Assembly: GCF_000620705.1 (NCBI RefSeq)
Contig: NZ_KK211167.1
Span: 233,358-297,357, forward strand
DNA: 64,000 nucleotides
DNA from: Nocardioides sp. URHA0020
GTDB lineage: Bacteria > Actinomycetota > Actinomycetes > Propionibacteriales > Nocardioidaceae
Direction of reading: 5' to 3'
Shown: positions 25,251 through 32,929 of the stretch, piece by piece
Position numbering within the stretch: the stretch's first letter is position 1
Layout: the number at the start of each line of letters is the position of its first letter
Notes under the pieces: model-generated
Databases searched by the model: none
Seen by the model: only the letters and a program-made list of their open reading frames with translations
What the model was told of the DNA's origin: nothing
Translations under genes and position numbers: made by a program

Positions 25251-25727
25251 ATGACGCAGCCCACGGTGGAGTCGGTCTGGGACTACCCGCGCCCGCCGCG
25301 GGTCGAGCCGAGCAGCGAGCTGGTCGAGGTCGAGCTCGGCGGACAGGTGATCGCGCGTACGACGACCTCGTGGCGGGTCCTCGAGACCAGCCACCCACCG
25401 ACCTACTACCTGCCCGCGGACGCCTTCGGCCCGGGCGTGCTGCGTGCGACCTCCGGCAGCTCGTGGTGCGAGTGGAAGGGCGCGGCGTCGTACTTCGACC
25501 TCGTCAGCGGGGACGTCGTGGCCGCCCGCGCGGGATGGACCTACGAGCGCCCGACCGCCGGCTTCGAGGTGATCACGGGGGCCGTGGCGGTCATGGCCGC
25601 CCAGCTGGACCGGTGCACGGTCGACGGCGAGGTCGTCCTGCCGCAGCCGGGTGGCTTCTACGGCGGCTGGATCACCAGCCGCGTGGTGGGCCCCTTCAAG
25701 GGTGGCCCCGGCACGGCGGGCTGGTGA
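25251..25727 (+). CDS. DUF427 domain protein
   Basis: A 158-residue cytosolic protein of the DUF427 family. The family blocks are visible as VWDYPRPPRVEPSSE, RVLETSHPPTYYLP, SWCEWKGAASYFDL and GWTYERPTAGF. The fold is small and all-beta with no proven activity. The ATG at 25251 is divergent from the MFS gene with 49 bp between the starts, so the two promoters overlap. Confidence 0.88.
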   Translation: MTQPTVESVWDYPRPPRVEPSSELVEVELGGQVIARTTTSWRVLETSHPPTYYLPADAFGPGVLRATSGSSWCEWKGAASYFDLVSGDVVAARAGWTYERPTAGFEVITGAVAVMAAQLDRCTVDGEVVLPQPGGFYGGWITSRVVGPFKGGPGTAGW

Positions 25728-25791
25728 GCGGCGAAGGCCATCACCGCAGCGCAGAAGCCCGAGACCCGCGCCGGCCGCGTCGAGACGGCGC

Positions 25792-26820
25792 TCAGCAGCG
25801 GCCGGAGTCGACGCGGGAGAGGAGCCGGTCGGCCAGGCGGTCGCACCAGCGGCCGGACGACGGTCCGTCGTTGACGGGACCGTCGGACTCGCCGGGGTGC
25901 TTGACCCACAGGGTCCCGTCGAACGCGCCCCGGAAGACCAGGCGCGGCGCCTTCCCGACGCGCGCCCACCGGGGGTTGATCACGTCGTTGCCGTCGGCGC
26001 TCGGCTTCGCGCCGTTGCGAGACGTGTCGATGACGTAGTGCTTGCCCCGCACCTTGAGCCTGCTCAGGCCCTTGAGCAGCACGGCGGCGTACTTCTTCTC
26101 GGCCGTGGTGGACCGGAAGTTCGAGACGTTGGTGCTGAAGCCACGGGCGTAGGCGATGCCGGCGCTCTTGAGTGCCGCGGCGCGGGTGTCGTACGGCGTC
26201 CAGTTGGAGTGGCCGGCGTCGAGGTAGACCCAGGCGCCGCTCCTGGTGAGGGTCTTGGACGCGTACCTCAGCATCGCCTGCCAGCCGGCCGGCTTGGTCG
26301 CGCAGGTCGTGACGGGGCTGCTGAAGAGCGGCAGGGCGTCCGGCTCCAGGATCACGATGGCGCGCTGCTTGCGCAGGGCCAGCGAGATCTGGGCGATCCA
26401 CTTCCGGTACTGCGCCGCCGTGGTGATCGGGTTGCCGGAGGAGTGGCTGCCGCAGTCGCGACCCGGGATGCCGTAGACCGTGATGACGGGTGTCTTCTTC
26501 GCGGCGAGGGCGCGCTTGGTGTAGGCCCGCACCTTGGACCGCACCTGCCCGGTCGGGTAGGCCTCGGGGATCACCCAGAACGCCTGAGACTTCGTGCCGA
26601 TCCTGGTGCGGTAGACGCCGCCCTGCTTGGCCGCGGGCATCAGCCGGTCGACGAAGAGCCCGCGGGTCCGCCGCGGGTCCTTGGCCTTCTTCGCGGCCAC
26701 GGTCCGCTCGGTGTGCGCGGGAGCCGGCTGCGCCTCCACCGGAGCGGTCAGGCCGAGGGTCCCCACCGCCAGGACCGTCAGCAACACGAGGGCGCGAGGG
26801 GTCCGGGTCCGAGAGAGCAC
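25792..26820 (-). CDS. secreted glycoside hydrolase family 6 protein (cellulase-like)
   Basis: A 342-residue exported enzyme with a signal peptide (RALVLLTVLAVGTLGLTAPVEA) and a single GH6 domain. Catalytic-region blocks are TVYGIPGRDCGSHSSG, IVILEPDALPL, YLDAGHSNW, GFSTNVSNF and WVKHPGESDG, the last carrying the second active-site acidic residue. GH6 enzymes invert beta-1,4-glucan bonds as endoglucanases or cellobiohydrolases. No carbohydrate-binding module is attached. Many actinobacteria carry such a stand-alone copy without growing on cellulose, so its natural glucan may be something else. The ATG at 26820 is followed by a basic n-region. Confidence 0.9.
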   Translation of the reverse strand: MLSRTRTPRALVLLTVLAVGTLGLTAPVEAQPAPAHTERTVAAKKAKDPRRTRGLFVDRLMPAAKQGGVYRTRIGTKSQAFWVIPEAYPTGQVRSKVRAYTKRALAAKKTPVITVYGIPGRDCGSHSSGNPITTAAQYRKWIAQISLALRKQRAIVILEPDALPLFSSPVTTCATKPAGWQAMLRYASKTLTRSGAWVYLDAGHSNWTPYDTRAAALKSAGIAYARGFSTNVSNFRSTTAEKKYAAVLLKGLSRLKVRGKHYVIDTSRNGAKPSADGNDVINPRWARVGKAPRLVFRGAFDGTLWVKHPGESDGPVNDGPSSGRWCDRLADRLLSRVDSGRC

Positions 26821-26836
26821 GCCTCAGGGTACGTGC

Positions 26837-27442
26837 TCAGGGCGTCGGCTGGTCATCCTCGCGAGGACCGAAGATGCACAGCTCGTCGAGCTGCTCGGCC
26901 GACAGCGGCAGCCCCCAGGCCTGCATCTGGGCGCGCGAGCGCCGGGAGAAGATCGCCCGGAAGACCTCGTAGTCGTCGAGGTCCGCCGGGACGCCCGCCG
27001 TACCGAACTTCATCGGCGCGACCGCCGCGAGGACCGGCGCCCACATCTCTGCGGGAGGTACGCCGAGCCCGAGCGCCTCGTGCAGGTCGGCGTGGTGGAC
27101 CGCGATGTCCCAGACGACCGCAGGCCGCGGGTTGTCGACGGTCGACTCGGCGACCGCGTCCTGGTTGGCGGCCATCTCGTCGGTGAGCTCGCCGAGGGGC
27201 CGTCCCCGGCGTTCGGCGACGTGCCGCGCGGTCCACGTCGGCCCGGGCGCGCCCTCGGTGCGACCCGACAGCGAGTCGGCCGGTCCGCCGGCCAGGTGGG
27301 CGACCACGTCCTGCACGGTCCACTCCGGGGACCCCGGCACCGTCGTCGCGAGGGCTGCCCGGTCCAGGCCGCTCACCAACCGGGTGACCGCCGCGACGTT
27401 GGCACGGTAGAGATCACCCCATGCCGTCTCGCGCTCAGCCAT
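26837..27442 (-). CDS. maleylpyruvate isomerase family mycothiol-dependent protein
   Basis: A 201-residue protein with an N-terminal MDMPI/DinB-like helical bundle (WTVQDVVAHLAGGPADS with a metal-type His, and AVVWDIAVHHADLHEALG with the second and third) and a C-terminal MDMPI_C-like half. Relatives use mycothiol to isomerise maleylpyruvate or to conjugate reactive compounds. The ATG at 27442 (MAERETAWGDLY) is the family-like start; GTGAGGTC sits directly before it. Specific substrate unknown. Confidence 0.83.
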   Translation of the reverse strand: MAERETAWGDLYRANVAAVTRLVSGLDRAALATTVPGSPEWTVQDVVAHLAGGPADSLSGRTEGAPGPTWTARHVAERRGRPLGELTDEMAANQDAVAESTVDNPRPAVVWDIAVHHADLHEALGLGVPPAEMWAPVLAAVAPMKFGTAGVPADLDDYEVFRAIFSRRSRAQMQAWGLPLSAEQLDELCIFGPREDDQPTP

Positions 27443-27542
27443 GACCTCACGGTAGGCACCGGCAGGCATTTCGGGAAGGGTGGTCGTAGCGAGGTCGCGC
27501 CGTTCGTGGTGAGGGTGAGGACACCACCACCGAGGAGGAGCC

Positions 27543-27890
27543 ATGACGCAGTACCTGTTCAGCGTGCACCACGGCAGCGAGGCCTACGACCGGACGCCGG
27601 AGGAGATGCAGCCGTCCTGGGACGCCACCGGGCGCTTCAACGACAAGGCCGTCGCGGCCGGCGTCTTCGTGTTCGCCGGCGGCCTGCAGCCCGCCGAGAC
27701 CGCCACCACCGTCGACGCGCGGGGGGAGGCGCCGATCATCACCGACGGTCCCTACCTCGAGACCAAGGAGTGGATCGGTGGCTTCTGGGTCCTCGACCTG
27801 CCCGACCTGGACACGGCGCTCCGGTGGGCGACCGAGGCCTCTGCCGCGTGCGGCGAGGCCGTCGAGGTCCGCCCGTTCCACGGTGACTGA
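27543..27890 (+). CDS. YCII/DGPF domain protein
   Basis: A 115-residue ferredoxin-like-fold protein with the DGPF-type signature IITDGPYLETKEWIGGFWVLD. Such small proteins are the standard partner of ECF42 sigma factors; the sigma gene follows five bases after its stop. A strong GAGGAGGAG site precedes the ATG at 27543. The family may bind a small ligand and signal to the sigma factor, but this is unproven. I looked for the TGTCGA-type -35 element expected of ECF42 promoters upstream and did not find it. Confidence 0.9.
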   Translation: MTQYLFSVHHGSEAYDRTPEEMQPSWDATGRFNDKAVAAGVFVFAGGLQPAETATTVDARGEAPIITDGPYLETKEWIGGFWVLDLPDLDTALRWATEASAACGEAVEVRPFHGD

Positions 27891-27895
27891 GCGCC

Positions 27896-29116
27896 GTGGG
27901 TGAGCAGCCGCTCCTCGCGGTCGAGCGGATCTACCGCGAGGAGTACGGCCGGATCGTCGCCTCCCTCGTCCGCCGCTTCGGCGACCTCGACGTCGCCGAG
28001 GACGCGGCCGCGGAGGCGCTGCTCGTGGCCCTCGAGCGGTGGCCCACCGACGGCGTACCGCCCAACCCCGGCGGCTGGCTGACGACGACGGCGCGCAACC
28101 GCGCCATCGACCGGCTCCGTCGGGAGTCACACCGCGACGCCAAGCACCAGGCGGCCCTCACGATGCACGACGACACCCCGCACGAGCCGACCGGCCCGGT
28201 GGAGGACGACCGGCTCCGGCTGATCTTCGCCTGCTGCCACCCCGCCCTCGCGCCCGAGGCCCGGGTGGCCCTGACCCTGCGGCTGCTCGGCGGGCTCACG
28301 GTGGCCGAGGTGGCTCAGGCGTTCCTGGTCGCCGAGACCACGATGGCCCAGCGGATCACCCGGGCGAAGCGGAAGATCAAGGACGCCGCCATCCCCTTCC
28401 GGGTGCCCACCGCCGACGACCTGCCGACCCGGATCGAGGCGGTGCTCGCGGTCGTCTACCTGGTCTTCAACGAGGGCTACCTGTCGTCGTCGGCCGACGC
28501 CGACCCGGTCCGCGCGGAGCTGACCGGCGAGGCGATCCGCCTGGGCCGGATCCTGCGCGGGCTGCTGCCCGAGGAGCCGGAGGTCGCGGGTCTGCTCGCC
28601 CTGATGCTGCTGACCGAGTCGCGGCGTACGGTCCGGGTCGCGGGCGGCGAGCTCGTGTCCCTGCACGAGCAGGACCGCGGCGGCTGGGACCGGGCCCTGA
28701 TCGCGGAGGGACACGCGCTGGTCCGGGAGTGCCTGGCGATCAACCGCCCCGGGCAGTACCAGCTGCTCGCCGCGATCAACGCCGTCCACACCGCCGCACC
28801 CGAGGCGTCGGCCACGGACTGGTCGCAGATCGCCGCGCTCTACGCGCAGCTGTACGCCGTGGTGCCCAGCCCGGTGGTGGCGCTCAACCGGGCGGTCGTG
28901 ACCGCCGAGCTCGACGGCCCGGAGGTCGCCCTGGCGGAGGTCGACCGGCTGGGCCTGACGACGTACCACGCCTGGCACGCCACCCGTGCCGACCTGCTGC
29001 GCCGCCTCGGCCGCAGCGCCGAGGCGCGGGCGGCGTACGACGACGCGATCGCCGCGACCGACAACGTCGCGGAGCGCGCCTACCTCGCCCGCAGGCGTGG
29101 CAGTCTGGCCCCATGA
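27896..29116 (+). CDS. ECF42-type RNA polymerase sigma factor
   Basis: A 406-residue sigma factor. Region 2 (IYREEYGRIVASLVRRFGDLDVAEDAAAEAL) and region 4 (LTVAEVAQAFLVAETTMAQRITRAKRKI) occupy the first 180 residues. A C-terminal extension of about 220 residues with helical, TPR-like repeats follows, which is diagnostic of group ECF42. There is no anti-sigma gene; the extension and the DGPF partner upstream are thought to control activity. It starts at GTG 27896. Its stop overlaps the peptidase start (ATGA), so the M3 peptidase is part of the unit. Confidence 0.92.
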   Translation: MGEQPLLAVERIYREEYGRIVASLVRRFGDLDVAEDAAAEALLVALERWPTDGVPPNPGGWLTTTARNRAIDRLRRESHRDAKHQAALTMHDDTPHEPTGPVEDDRLRLIFACCHPALAPEARVALTLRLLGGLTVAEVAQAFLVAETTMAQRITRAKRKIKDAAIPFRVPTADDLPTRIEAVLAVVYLVFNEGYLSSSADADPVRAELTGEAIRLGRILRGLLPEEPEVAGLLALMLLTESRRTVRVAGGELVSLHEQDRGGWDRALIAEGHALVRECLAINRPGQYQLLAAINAVHTAAPEASATDWSQIAALYAQLYAVVPSPVVALNRAVVTAELDGPEVALAEVDRLGLTTYHAWHATRADLLRRLGRSAEARAAYDDAIAATDNVAERAYLARRRGSLAP

Positions 29117-31020
29117 CGCCCCTGGTGCTCCCCGCGGACGACGACGCGCAGGACTGGGTCGCGACCCGTACGACGGACGGGCTGGCCGCCGCGCGCACGC
29201 TGGTCGACCGGCTCCGCGAGGCCCCACCGGACACGACGCTGGAGCTGGTGCGGCAGTGGGACGAGATCTCGCGCCGGCTGGGCGACGTCGCGGCCGTCTC
29301 GTCGCTGTGGGCCAACGTGCATCCCGACGAGGCGGTGCGCACCTCGTGCGAGCAGGCCGAGGTCGAGGTGGACCGCCTGGTCACCGAGCTGCGCCAGGAC
29401 CGCGCGCTCTACGACATCGTCGCGGCGGCGGATGCGACCGGCCTCGACCCGACGGCCGCCCGGCTCCTCGACAAGACGCTCGACGACTTCCGGCGCGCGG
29501 GCGTCGACCTGGACGACAAGAGCCGCCGGCGGCTGAGCGAGATCAACGAGCGGCTGACCGAGGTGGGCCAGGAGTTCGGCCGCACCATCCGCGACGACGT
29601 GCGCACGGTCCGGGTGCCTGCGGAGCGGCTGGCCGGGATCCCCCAGGACTGGCTGGACGCCCACCCCGCCGACGCCGACGGCCTGGTGACGGTGACCTCC
29701 GACTACCCGGACTCGCTGCCGGCCCGGATGTTCGTCCACGACGCCGACGTCCGCCGGCAGGTCACCGTCGCCTTCCTGCAGCGCGGCTGGCCGGTCAACG
29801 AGCCGCTGCTCGACGAGCTCTTCGCCCTGCGCCAGGAGCTGGCGACCCTGGTCGGCTACGCCGACTGGGCGTCGTACGACGCGGACGTGAAGATGATCAA
29901 GCGGGGCTCGGCGATCCCGGAGTTCATCGACCGGATCGCCGAGGCGGCCGACGCCCCGATGCGGCGCGACCTCGAGCTGCTGCTGGAGCGCTACCGCCGC
30001 GACGTGCCCGGCGCCACCGCGATCGACACCGCCGACTCGCTGTACTACGAGGAGCTGGTCCGGCAGGAGCGCCACGACGTCGACTCCCAGCGGGTGCGGA
30101 CCTACTTCGACTTCCCGAAGGTCCAGCAGGGGCTGCTCGACGTGACCGCCCGCCTCTTCGGCGTGACCTACGAGCCCGTGACGGACGCGAGCGTCTGGCA
30201 CGACGAGGTCACGGCGTACGACGTGCTGCGCGACGGCGCGCGGATCGGCCGGATCTACCTCGACCTGCACCCGCGCGAGGGGAAGTACAAGCACGCCGCT
30301 CAGTTCACGCTCGCCGACGGCCTGGCCGGGCGGCAGCTCGCCGAAGGTGTGCTGGTCTGCAACTTCTCCCGGGGGCTGATGGAGCACGACCACGTCGTCA
30401 CGCTCTTCCACGAGTTCGGGCACCTGCTGCACCACGTGCTGGCGGGTGCGGGGGAGTGGACCCGGTTCGCCGGGGTCGCGACCGAGTGGGACTTCGTCGA
30501 GGCGCCGAGCCAGATGCTCGAGGAGTGGGCCTGGGACGCCGACGTCCTGCGGACCTTCGCGACCTCCGCCTCCGGGGAGCCGATCCCGGCCGACCTGGTC
30601 GCGCGGATGCGCGCGGCCGACGACTTCGGCAAGGGCTACCAGGCCCGGACCCAGATGTTCTACGCCGCGATGTCGTACTGGTTCCACACCGACCGTCCGC
30701 GCGACCTGACCGCCGCGATGCGCGAGCTGCAGGCCCGGTACTCGCCGTTCGCCTACATCGACGACACCCACATGTTCGCCAGCTTCGGCCACCTCAGCGG
30801 CTACTCCTCGGCGTACTACACCTACATGTGGTCCCTGGTGATCGCGAAGGACCTCTTCTCCGCCTTCGACCCCGACGACCTCTTCGCCCCCGAGGTCGCC
30901 GGCCGCTACCGCGACCGGGTGCTCGCCCCGGGCGGCTCCCGTGACGCCGCCGACCTGGTCGCCGACTTCCTCGGCCGGCCGTACACCTTCGACGCGTACG
31001 CCGCCTGGCTGGCGCGGTAG
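29113..31020 (+). CDS. M3 family oligoendopeptidase (thimet-like)
   Basis: A 635-residue zinc metallopeptidase, predicted cytosolic, that cuts short peptides. The zinc site HEFGH is at about residues 433-437 in VVTLFHEFGHLLHHVL, and the third ligand Glu follows in EAPSQMLEEW. The N-terminal half is the helical M3 lid domain. The start overlaps the ECF42 stop by four bases, so its translation is tied to the sigma factor; this is an unusual third member of a DGPF/ECF42 unit. The stretch after its stop is rich in hairpins. Confidence 0.92.
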   Translation: MTPLVLPADDDAQDWVATRTTDGLAAARTLVDRLREAPPDTTLELVRQWDEISRRLGDVAAVSSLWANVHPDEAVRTSCEQAEVEVDRLVTELRQDRALYDIVAAADATGLDPTAARLLDKTLDDFRRAGVDLDDKSRRRLSEINERLTEVGQEFGRTIRDDVRTVRVPAERLAGIPQDWLDAHPADADGLVTVTSDYPDSLPARMFVHDADVRRQVTVAFLQRGWPVNEPLLDELFALRQELATLVGYADWASYDADVKMIKRGSAIPEFIDRIAEAADAPMRRDLELLLERYRRDVPGATAIDTADSLYYEELVRQERHDVDSQRVRTYFDFPKVQQGLLDVTARLFGVTYEPVTDASVWHDEVTAYDVLRDGARIGRIYLDLHPREGKYKHAAQFTLADGLAGRQLAEGVLVCNFSRGLMEHDHVVTLFHEFGHLLHHVLAGAGEWTRFAGVATEWDFVEAPSQMLEEWAWDADVLRTFATSASGEPIPADLVARMRAADDFGKGYQARTQMFYAAMSYWFHTDRPRDLTAAMRELQARYSPFAYIDDTHMFASFGHLSGYSSAYYTYMWSLVIAKDLFSAFDPDDLFAPEVAGRYRDRVLAPGGSRDAADLVADFLGRPYTFDAYAAWLAR

Positions 31021-31310
31021 CCCGCTCGGACTTTTTCGGTCCGGGGTCACTCGTCGGAATCACCGGTTCACCGGGGATCCCCTCACTTCTCGGCCGTTGC
31101 AACGCCTGAGAAGTGACGGGTTCACCGGTGCACAGGTGAAACCGACGAGCATTGACGGCCGGACGTCCCGGCCGAGGTCGCCTCGTCCTGATGGCGCCCG
31201 GGCGCGCCGCACCCCTCAGGCAGTCTCGTCACTTCTCGGCCGTTGCATCGCCTGAGAAGTGACGGTTTCACCGGTGCACCGGTGAAAGCCCCTTGTGCCG
31301 CCATCACCCC
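31021..31310. repeat. gene-free stretch with a tandem array of palindromic repeats
   Basis: This gene-free interval (gene-free from 31021 to 31382) is packed with inverted repeats. In order: CGGAC-7-GTCCG (31027-31043, possible terminator), GGGGATCCCC (31073), hairpin A (31083-31116, arms TCACTTCTC and GAGAAGTGA around CGTTGCAACG), an imperfect B hairpin (31119-31144), CGGCCGG-5-CCGGCCG (31156-31174), a second hairpin A (31229-31262) and a perfect 22-bp B palindrome (31266-31287). The A+B unit is thus repeated with a 146-nt period. Hairpin A aligns without gaps to those at 15913 and 40896. Confidence 0.85.
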
Positions 31311-31328
31311 CGACTTACGCTCACGATA

Positions 31329-31350
31329 TATCGCGAGCGTTACCGCGATA
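31329..31350. promoter_or_regulatory. PadR operator
   Basis: TATCGCG-8 nt-CGCGATA, preceded by ATA, lies 33 bp before the PadR start. AT-rich ATATATCGCG inverted repeats are typical autoregulatory PadR sites, and this is the most AT-rich patch nearby. Binding would cover the promoter of the PadR-DUF1707 pair. Confidence 0.7.
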
Positions 31351-31382
31351 CTCACAGACATTCTCAGCAAAGGAGTTCCGAC

Positions 31383-32114
31383 ATGGGACACCCCGGATTC
31401 AACCGACAGTGGGCGCAGTACGGCGACCAGGAACGACGCCAGCACGGAGGCCGCCGCGGCGGCGGTCGCGGCTGGGGCGAGGGCCCGTGGGCCGGCTTCG
31501 GGCCGGGCGGCTTCGGCCGACCGGGGCACCCCGGACCGCCGCCGTGGGTCGCAGGCCTCTTCGGCCTCGCGCAGGGCGACCGACAGCGGGGCCCGCGGGT
31601 CCGCCGCGGTGACGTGCGCGCGGCCATCCTCGACGTCGTCCGCACCGCCCACACGACCGATGAGCCGGTCAACGGCTACCAGGTCATCCAGCAGATCGCT
31701 GAGCGCAGCAACGGCGGCTGGCGCCCCAGCCCCGGCTCCGTCTACCCGACCATCTCGCAGCTCGAAGACGAGGGACTCGTCGAGACCGACGACACCCGCG
31801 GTCGCCGCAGCCTGCGGCTGACCGCCGCCGGCGAGACGTACGTCGCCGAGCACGCCGACGAGCTTGCCGCCGTGTGGGTGCCGTTCGAGCGGGGCGGCGA
31901 CGACGAGGGCGACGCCATCACCGACATCAAGCCCGAGATCGGCCAGGTCATGGGCGCGGTCTGGCAGGTCGTCACGACCGGCAGCGAGCAGCAGCGCGCG
32001 GCCGCCGCGGAGATCCTCGCCGACACCCGCCGCCGCCTCTACGGCCTGCTCGCCGACGGCGACGAGGCGCGGGTGGGCGAGGACGAGACCGACGAGACCG
32101 ACGCCGAGCGATGA
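31383..32114 (+). CDS. PadR family transcriptional regulator
   Basis: A 243-residue regulator. A Gly/Arg/Pro-rich N-terminal tail of about 70 residues precedes the winged-helix domain (VNGYQVIQQIAERSNGGWRPSPGSVYPTISQLEDEGLVE). A helical dimerisation arm and an acidic C-terminus (DEARVGEDETDETDAER) follow. A strong AAAGGAGTT precedes the ATG at 31383. It overlaps the DUF1707 gene by ATGA and has a PadR-type operator upstream, so it very likely represses its own operon. Inducer unknown. Confidence 0.9.
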   Translation: MGHPGFNRQWAQYGDQERRQHGGRRGGGRGWGEGPWAGFGPGGFGRPGHPGPPPWVAGLFGLAQGDRQRGPRVRRGDVRAAILDVVRTAHTTDEPVNGYQVIQQIAERSNGGWRPSPGSVYPTISQLEDEGLVETDDTRGRRSLRLTAAGETYVAEHADELAAVWVPFERGGDDEGDAITDIKPEIGQVMGAVWQVVTTGSEQQRAAAAEILADTRRRLYGLLADGDEARVGEDETDETDAER

Positions 32115-32473
32115 ACGGCGACCAGCTCCGGATCGGTGACGTCGAGCGCGACCAGGCGGCCGCCGCCCTGGGCGAGCACTACGCCCAGGGGCGGCTGACC
32201 GTCGACGAGCACGCCGAGCGGCTCGACCAGATCTGGAGTGCCCGCACCCGTGCGGACCTACGGCCGGTCTTCCGTGACCTGCCCGAGGCGCACCAGCCCT
32301 CGGCACGCCGTACGACGGGCCGCCCGCGGCTGCTCGTCCCGGTGCTCGTGGCGCTCCTGGTGCTCACCGTGCTGACCCACGCGCCGTTCCTGCTGGTCGC
32401 CGTCGTGGTCGGCCTCGTCGTGCTCACGCGCCGCCGCCGGTGGCGCGGGCCGGCTCGGCAGTGGTCCCGCTAG
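32111..32473 (+). CDS. DUF1707 domain membrane protein
   Basis: A 120-residue protein with an N-terminal DUF1707 domain (LRIGDVERDQAAAALGEHYAQGRLTVDEHAERL, about residues 5-50) and one or two C-terminal hydrophobic segments (LLVPVLVALLVLTVLTHAPFLLVAVVVGLVVL). DUF1707 proteins are common in actinobacteria, often with PadR regulators. It is translationally coupled to the PadR gene. Function unknown; an envelope-stress role is often suspected. Confidence 0.88.
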   Translation: MNGDQLRIGDVERDQAAAALGEHYAQGRLTVDEHAERLDQIWSARTRADLRPVFRDLPEAHQPSARRTTGRPRLLVPVLVALLVLTVLTHAPFLLVAVVVGLVVLTRRRRWRGPARQWSR

Positions 32474-32511
32474 CGGTCCGCACCAGGAGCGTCGACCACC
32501 GACTCACCCAC

Positions 32512-32544
32512 CAGGCCCGTCCCGGCTCAGCCGGGGCGGGCCTG
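32512..32544 (+). terminator. strong hairpin terminator after the PadR-DUF1707 operon
   Basis: CAGGCCCG-t-CCCGGC, loop TCA, GCCGGG-g-CGGGCCTG forms a 14-bp stem with one internal mismatch, 38 bp after the DUF1707 stop. There is no long T-run, as is usual for high-GC actinobacteria. Confidence 0.7.
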
Positions 32545-32623
32545 GGTGTGTTCGGACGACCTCGAGTGGGTATGTACGAGCGGTGGTGACGGAGGTCACT
32601 GCTCGCCTATCTCGGAGGTGTTC

Positions 32624-32929
32624 ATGTCTGACGTGCCCGGACGTCCCGGCCGGTCGTTGTCGCCCCGCTGGGTCGCGATCGGAGCCCTGCTCGCGCCGGC
32701 GGTCGTGCTGCCGCTCTGGGTGGCGCTCTACGACCGCGCGGACCCCACCCTCTTCGGCTTCCCCTTCTACTTCTGGTTCCAGTTCGCGCTGATCCTGCTG
32801 GCGGTCTGCCTCACGCTCCCGGCGTACTTCATCGCCTCGCACGCCGACCGCGCGGACCGGGTCCGCCACGGGCTGCCCGCCGTACCGGACGGCTCCGGCA
32901 CCGACCGCAAGGCGGGTGACGCGCTGTGA
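32624..32929 (+). CDS. DUF3311 small membrane subunit of a symporter
   Basis: A 101-residue protein with two hydrophobic segments (WVAIGALLAPAVVLPLWVAL and FQFALILLAVCLTLPAYF). DUF3311 proteins are regularly paired with sodium:solute symporters, as here, where its stop overlaps the symporter's GTG start (GTGA). It is probably an accessory subunit needed for transporter assembly or function. CGGAGGTG precedes the ATG at 32624. Confidence 0.87.
   Translation: MSDVPGRPGRSLSPRWVAIGALLAPAVVLPLWVALYDRADPTLFGFPFYFWFQFALILLAVCLTLPAYFIASHADRADRVRHGLPAVPDGSGTDRKAGDAL

Noticed and set aside
22377..25394. A 1005-codon open frame on the minus strand spanning the SDR and MFS genes
   Set aside because: It is in another frame of both genes, has no membrane segments and no motif, while the in-frame readings are clear.
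31083..31290. CRISPR array
   Set aside because: There are only two units, each internally palindromic with unrelated spacing, and no cas genes in the window.
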